From NCBI RefSeq assembly GCF_000685095.1, contig NZ_BAYE01000014.1:62001-126000 (forward strand): a stretch of 64,000 nucleotides of DNA. The letters are read 5' to 3'. The DNA is from Paraburkholderia caledonica NBRC 102488. GTDB lineage: Bacteria > Pseudomonadota > Gammaproteobacteria > Burkholderiales > Burkholderiaceae. A model generated the notes under the pieces. That model did no database searches. It was not told where the DNA came from and worked only from the letters and a program-made list of their open reading frames with translations. The position numbers and the translations under genes were made by a program. Of the stretch, positions 61,638-64,000 are shown in pieces. Every line of letters starts with the position of its first letter. Position 1 is the first letter of the stretch.

Positions 61638-62113
61638 GTATTCGCCCAACCATTGAGCGCCGCACTTGTTGCTTGCAGCCGCCGGCTGCGTTCGAGAGAC
61701 TGTGCGTTGCGCAGCCTGCTCCATTGCACGTATGGCGGCGGATGTTGAAGCTGCTGGTTCTACGCGGATATTGGTACGGTGAATGCATGCTTCAATAGCG
61801 CTGAAAGCAACGTTGAAGCGCGGCTTAGTTTTGCGCGATGAGCGACATTCTAGAAAATGTGCACGTGTGCGTCCTTGATCGTGCGCGAGCTTGATCGCGC
61901 AGTCGAACACTGACGCGAAGGGGATTGTCTGGTCGTTGTCTTATCGAGATCATCTGAATAGACGGCTTAAAGCAACCAGGATCGATGGCAGTTCCATTTG
62001 CGATTTGCGCATAGTCACCTGACTACTTCGCGGACGACCAAGGGCTTTGTCCGCAATGAATATAACATTCGACTGACAATCAGCGGGAAATGTAAGCGAA
62101 ATCGGGGAAGCAC
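61638..62113. other. Gene-free stretch before the second FHA-type gene
   Basis: This 476-base region lacks a supported gene; the minus-strand frames in it have no ribosome site and an Arg/Thr-rich composition typical of shadows. A -10-like TATAAC lies near 62060, but no -35 element was found at good spacing. Confidence 0.5.
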
Positions 62114-64000
62114 TTGAAGACCAGCATTGGACGAACGAAGCGCCAGCGGCGGTCGTTCTATTTATTCACATTCATTGCATTGAGCGCAGTTGTCACGTCG
62201 AGCGCCGGTTACGCCGCGGGCATTGTGGTCGACGGCAGCACGGCGACAACTGTCACCATCTCACCGGGTGGGCGTCAAACCGTAAATATCGCCCCCGCAA
62301 TCGGCGGAGTTTCCGACAACACGTACACCTCATTCAACGTATCGAAAGCCGGCGCCAATCTGAACAACGTCGGCATCAACGCCCGCACAATCGTGAATCA
62401 GGTGACCAGCACAAACCCGTCCCTGATCCAGGGCGACATCACCGTGCTCGGGCCACGCGCGAATGTCATCCTTGCGAATCCAAACGGCATCACTTTCGAC
62501 GGCGGCAGCTTCGTCAACGCCGGCCACGTTGTTCTGTCGACAGGTCAGGTGAGCTTTAACGATCTCGCGCCGGCACCAGGTGTCATGCAACGAAATGTCG
62601 TTCTAACCACGAATCGCGGCGCGATCGCCATCGGTCCCGGCGGACTCAGCGGCACCCTTGTCAATCTCGATCTGATTGCTAAGCAGTTGTTAGTGAACGG
62701 TCCTGTGACTAACAACTTCACGACGTCGACGGGCGGAGTGCGAGCAACTATCGGAGACAGCACCAACACGTTTGACACGAGCCTGTCGCCCAGTGATAAC
62801 AACCACGACTGGCTCGTCAGTTCAACATCTCCCGGCTCGACGAATTCGGCATTGGCTGTCGACATCACGTCGCTCGGTGGGTTGACTGGCGGTCGCGTGC
62901 AACTCATGGTCACGGACAAGGGTGCGGGCGTGCGTAATCTCGGTTCGATCTACGCAAGCGCTGGTGATGTCGTTGTATCCGCGCTTGGTGACGTGAGCGT
63001 AATCGGCGGATCGATCAAGGCAGAAAACAATATTGAGGTCACAACGTCAGGCGCGTTCCTGTTGCGTGGAGCACAGACGTCTGCTGCCAATGGGGCGACG
63101 GTAAATGCGAACGGCATTACGCTTGTCGATGACGCTGCAAGTGCCTCTACGCTTACCGCACAAAACGGCGCTGTCCAACTGACCAGTACCGGCGACATTT
63201 CCAACACGGGCAGTTTGATCCAGTCAGGCGGGACCACCTCGGGTGGCGTTACCGTCGGCGGCGATGTGACGTTGAACGCCACCGGTAGCATCCTGAATCG
63301 ATCGAGTGTGGCCAATCTTGGCATTGTCTTTGCGGCAAACGGCCAGACGTCGCTGAACGCACAAGGCAACATCACCAATGAGAACGGTCGCGTACTGGCA
63401 AATGGAAAAACCAGTGTAATCGCGCAAGGCGACATATCCAACATCATCGATCATACCGACGGAACAAACAGTGGACAGCCTGTCGCCTACTCGCATACAG
63501 GCGGCAGTTTCCTGTTTTTCACTCACGGTACGAGCGGCTTTGACGTCGATTACGGTACCGTCGCCCAACCGGGACAGCTCGCATACATTGCATCGACTGC
63601 GGGATCGGTCAAGGTTTCGGGGCGAAACGTCATCAACTCGGGCGGCCTCATCCAGTCCAACGAGGGCGACATTTCAATCACCGCCCAGCAGGCGTTCACT
63701 AACGAAGCGGTATTTTCTGGGCAGGCCAGCTATGCGCGCAGTTGCTGGGTTTTCTGTCATGCAAGCGCGTCAAGCAATGTGATGCCTCACGGTGGCACGA
63801 TCCAGTCCGGTGGAAACATCGCGATTTCCGCAGGGACCGTCGCACGTAACATCGGCGGGAACGTTTTCGCCGGTGGTGATATTGCCGTGTCCGCTCCCAT
63901 GACCTACGCACAAGGCGTCACCGGTTATTCGGCGATAAATCAAGGCCGCGGATTCAAGGCATTTTTTGGCAGCACATGGGCGCAAATTATCGCGACCGAT
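62114..64000 (+). CDS. FHA-type two-partner-secretion exoprotein, 3' truncated by the window
   Basis: An open frame from a TTG at 62114 (GGGGAAG site six bases upstream) to the end of the window, 629 codons with no stop. It opens with a signal peptide (KTSIGRTKRQRRSFYLFTFI, hydrophobic core, cleavage after GYAA). It then has the haemagglutinin-type TPS domain, with the NVNIAP-like start (GGRQTVNIAPAIGGVSDN), an NPNGI motif (ANPNGITFDGGSFVNAG) and beta-helix repeats. It is distinct from the CdiA-like gene at 50394. It would need a TpsB partner, which is not in the window. No ATG start was found in frame upstream. Confidence 0.85.
   Translation, partial: MKTSIGRTKRQRRSFYLFTFIALSAVVTSSAGYAAGIVVDGSTATTVTISPGGRQTVNIAPAIGGVSDNTYTSFNVSKAGANLNNVGINARTIVNQVTSTNPSLIQGDITVLGPRANVILANPNGITFDGGSFVNAGHVVLSTGQVSFNDLAPAPGVMQRNVVLTTNRGAIAIGPGGLSGTLVNLDLIAKQLLVNGPVTNNFTTSTGGVRATIGDSTNTFDTSLSPSDNNHDWLVSSTSPGSTNSALAVDITSLGGLTGGRVQLMVTDKGAGVRNLGSIYASAGDVVVSALGDVSVIGGSIKAENNIEVTTSGAFLLRGAQTSAANGATVNANGITLVDDAASASTLTAQNGAVQLTSTGDISNTGSLIQSGGTTSGGVTVGGDVTLNATGSILNRSSVANLGIVFAANGQTSLNAQGNITNENGRVLANGKTSVIAQGDISNIIDHTDGTNSGQPVAYSHTGGSFLFFTHGTSGFDVDYGTVAQPGQLAYIASTAGSVKVSGRNVINSGGLIQSNEGDISITAQQAFTNEAVFSGQASYARSCWVFCHASASSNVMPHGGTIQSGGNIAISAGTVARNIGGNVFAGGDIAVSAPMTYAQGVTGYSAINQGRGFKAFFGSTWAQIIATD

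Overview
The window looks like a chromosome segment of a Burkholderiaceae bacterium, most likely Paraburkholderia or a close relative. The support is high GC with betaproteobacterial codon use, a Ralstonia/Xanthomonas-type (Hrp group II) type III secretion locus, an imuA-imuB-dnaE2 mutasome cassette, a DUF3563 microprotein, ftrABCD iron uptake and Burkholderia-style filamentous-haemagglutinin genes. All assignments come from reading the sequence; no database search was run.

Layout. (1) 1-9.85 kb: one end of an hrp type III secretion locus. It holds the tail of an HrpB7-like gene, hrcT, the AraC-type activator hrpB and the secretin hrcC. A convergent accessory block follows (HrpB1/HrpK-like protein, lytic transglycosylase, small secreted protein), then a forward block with a harpin-like protein fused to a phage-tail-lysozyme domain, an 80-aa protein and a HrpF/NopX-type translocon protein. 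Matches to the hrpII promoter box (TTCG-N16-TTCG) lie in front of the accessory genes. (2) 9.9-16.2 kb: a Tat-exported Fe/Mn superoxide dismutase and the SOS mutagenesis operon imuA-imuB-dnaE2 behind a LexA box. (3) 16.2-28.5 kb: housekeeping and metabolic genes: an RmlD-like reductase, copZ and cueR with a perfect CueR operator, DUF3563, an orphan ABC substrate-binding protein, rlmJ, an aldo/keto reductase, 3-hydroxybutyrate dehydrogenase with a patatin, an aromatic aminotransferase and uvrB. (4) 28.8-40.7 kb: an iron-rich region (ftrABCD, hemP, exbB-exbD-tonB, bfd, bfr) with three Fur-box-like sites, interspersed with an OsmC protein, a pirin and its divergent LysR regulator, and murI. (5) 40.8-49.2 kb: class I fumarase, a UPF0114 membrane protein, an EamA transporter, then acs with a two-gene SLC5-type symporter, a likely acetate uptake and activation unit. 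(6) 49.2-64 kb: a genomic island at tRNA-Ser(GGA). It starts with a decayed tyrosine integrase, followed by a 2809-aa CdiA/FHA-like exoprotein with its own C-terminal toxin and CPCC-type candidate immunity gene, then two displaced toxin/immunity modules, and a second FHA-type exoprotein running off the window end.

The most interesting system is the polymorphic-toxin locus at 50.4-61.6 kb: one full CdiA-like protein followed by two orphan C-terminal modules. Each orphan keeps a progressively shorter stretch of the parental pre-toxin region, each is followed by a different small putative immunity gene, and each is preceded by a copy of the same ~70-bp element. That is the layout expected if toxin tips are exchanged by recombination. 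No TpsB/CdiB transporter gene is visible inside the window. The second most interesting is the hrp accessory block, with the harpin-lysozyme fusion, the five EF-hand-like loops in the HrpF-like protein and the promoter boxes that tie the genes into one regulon.
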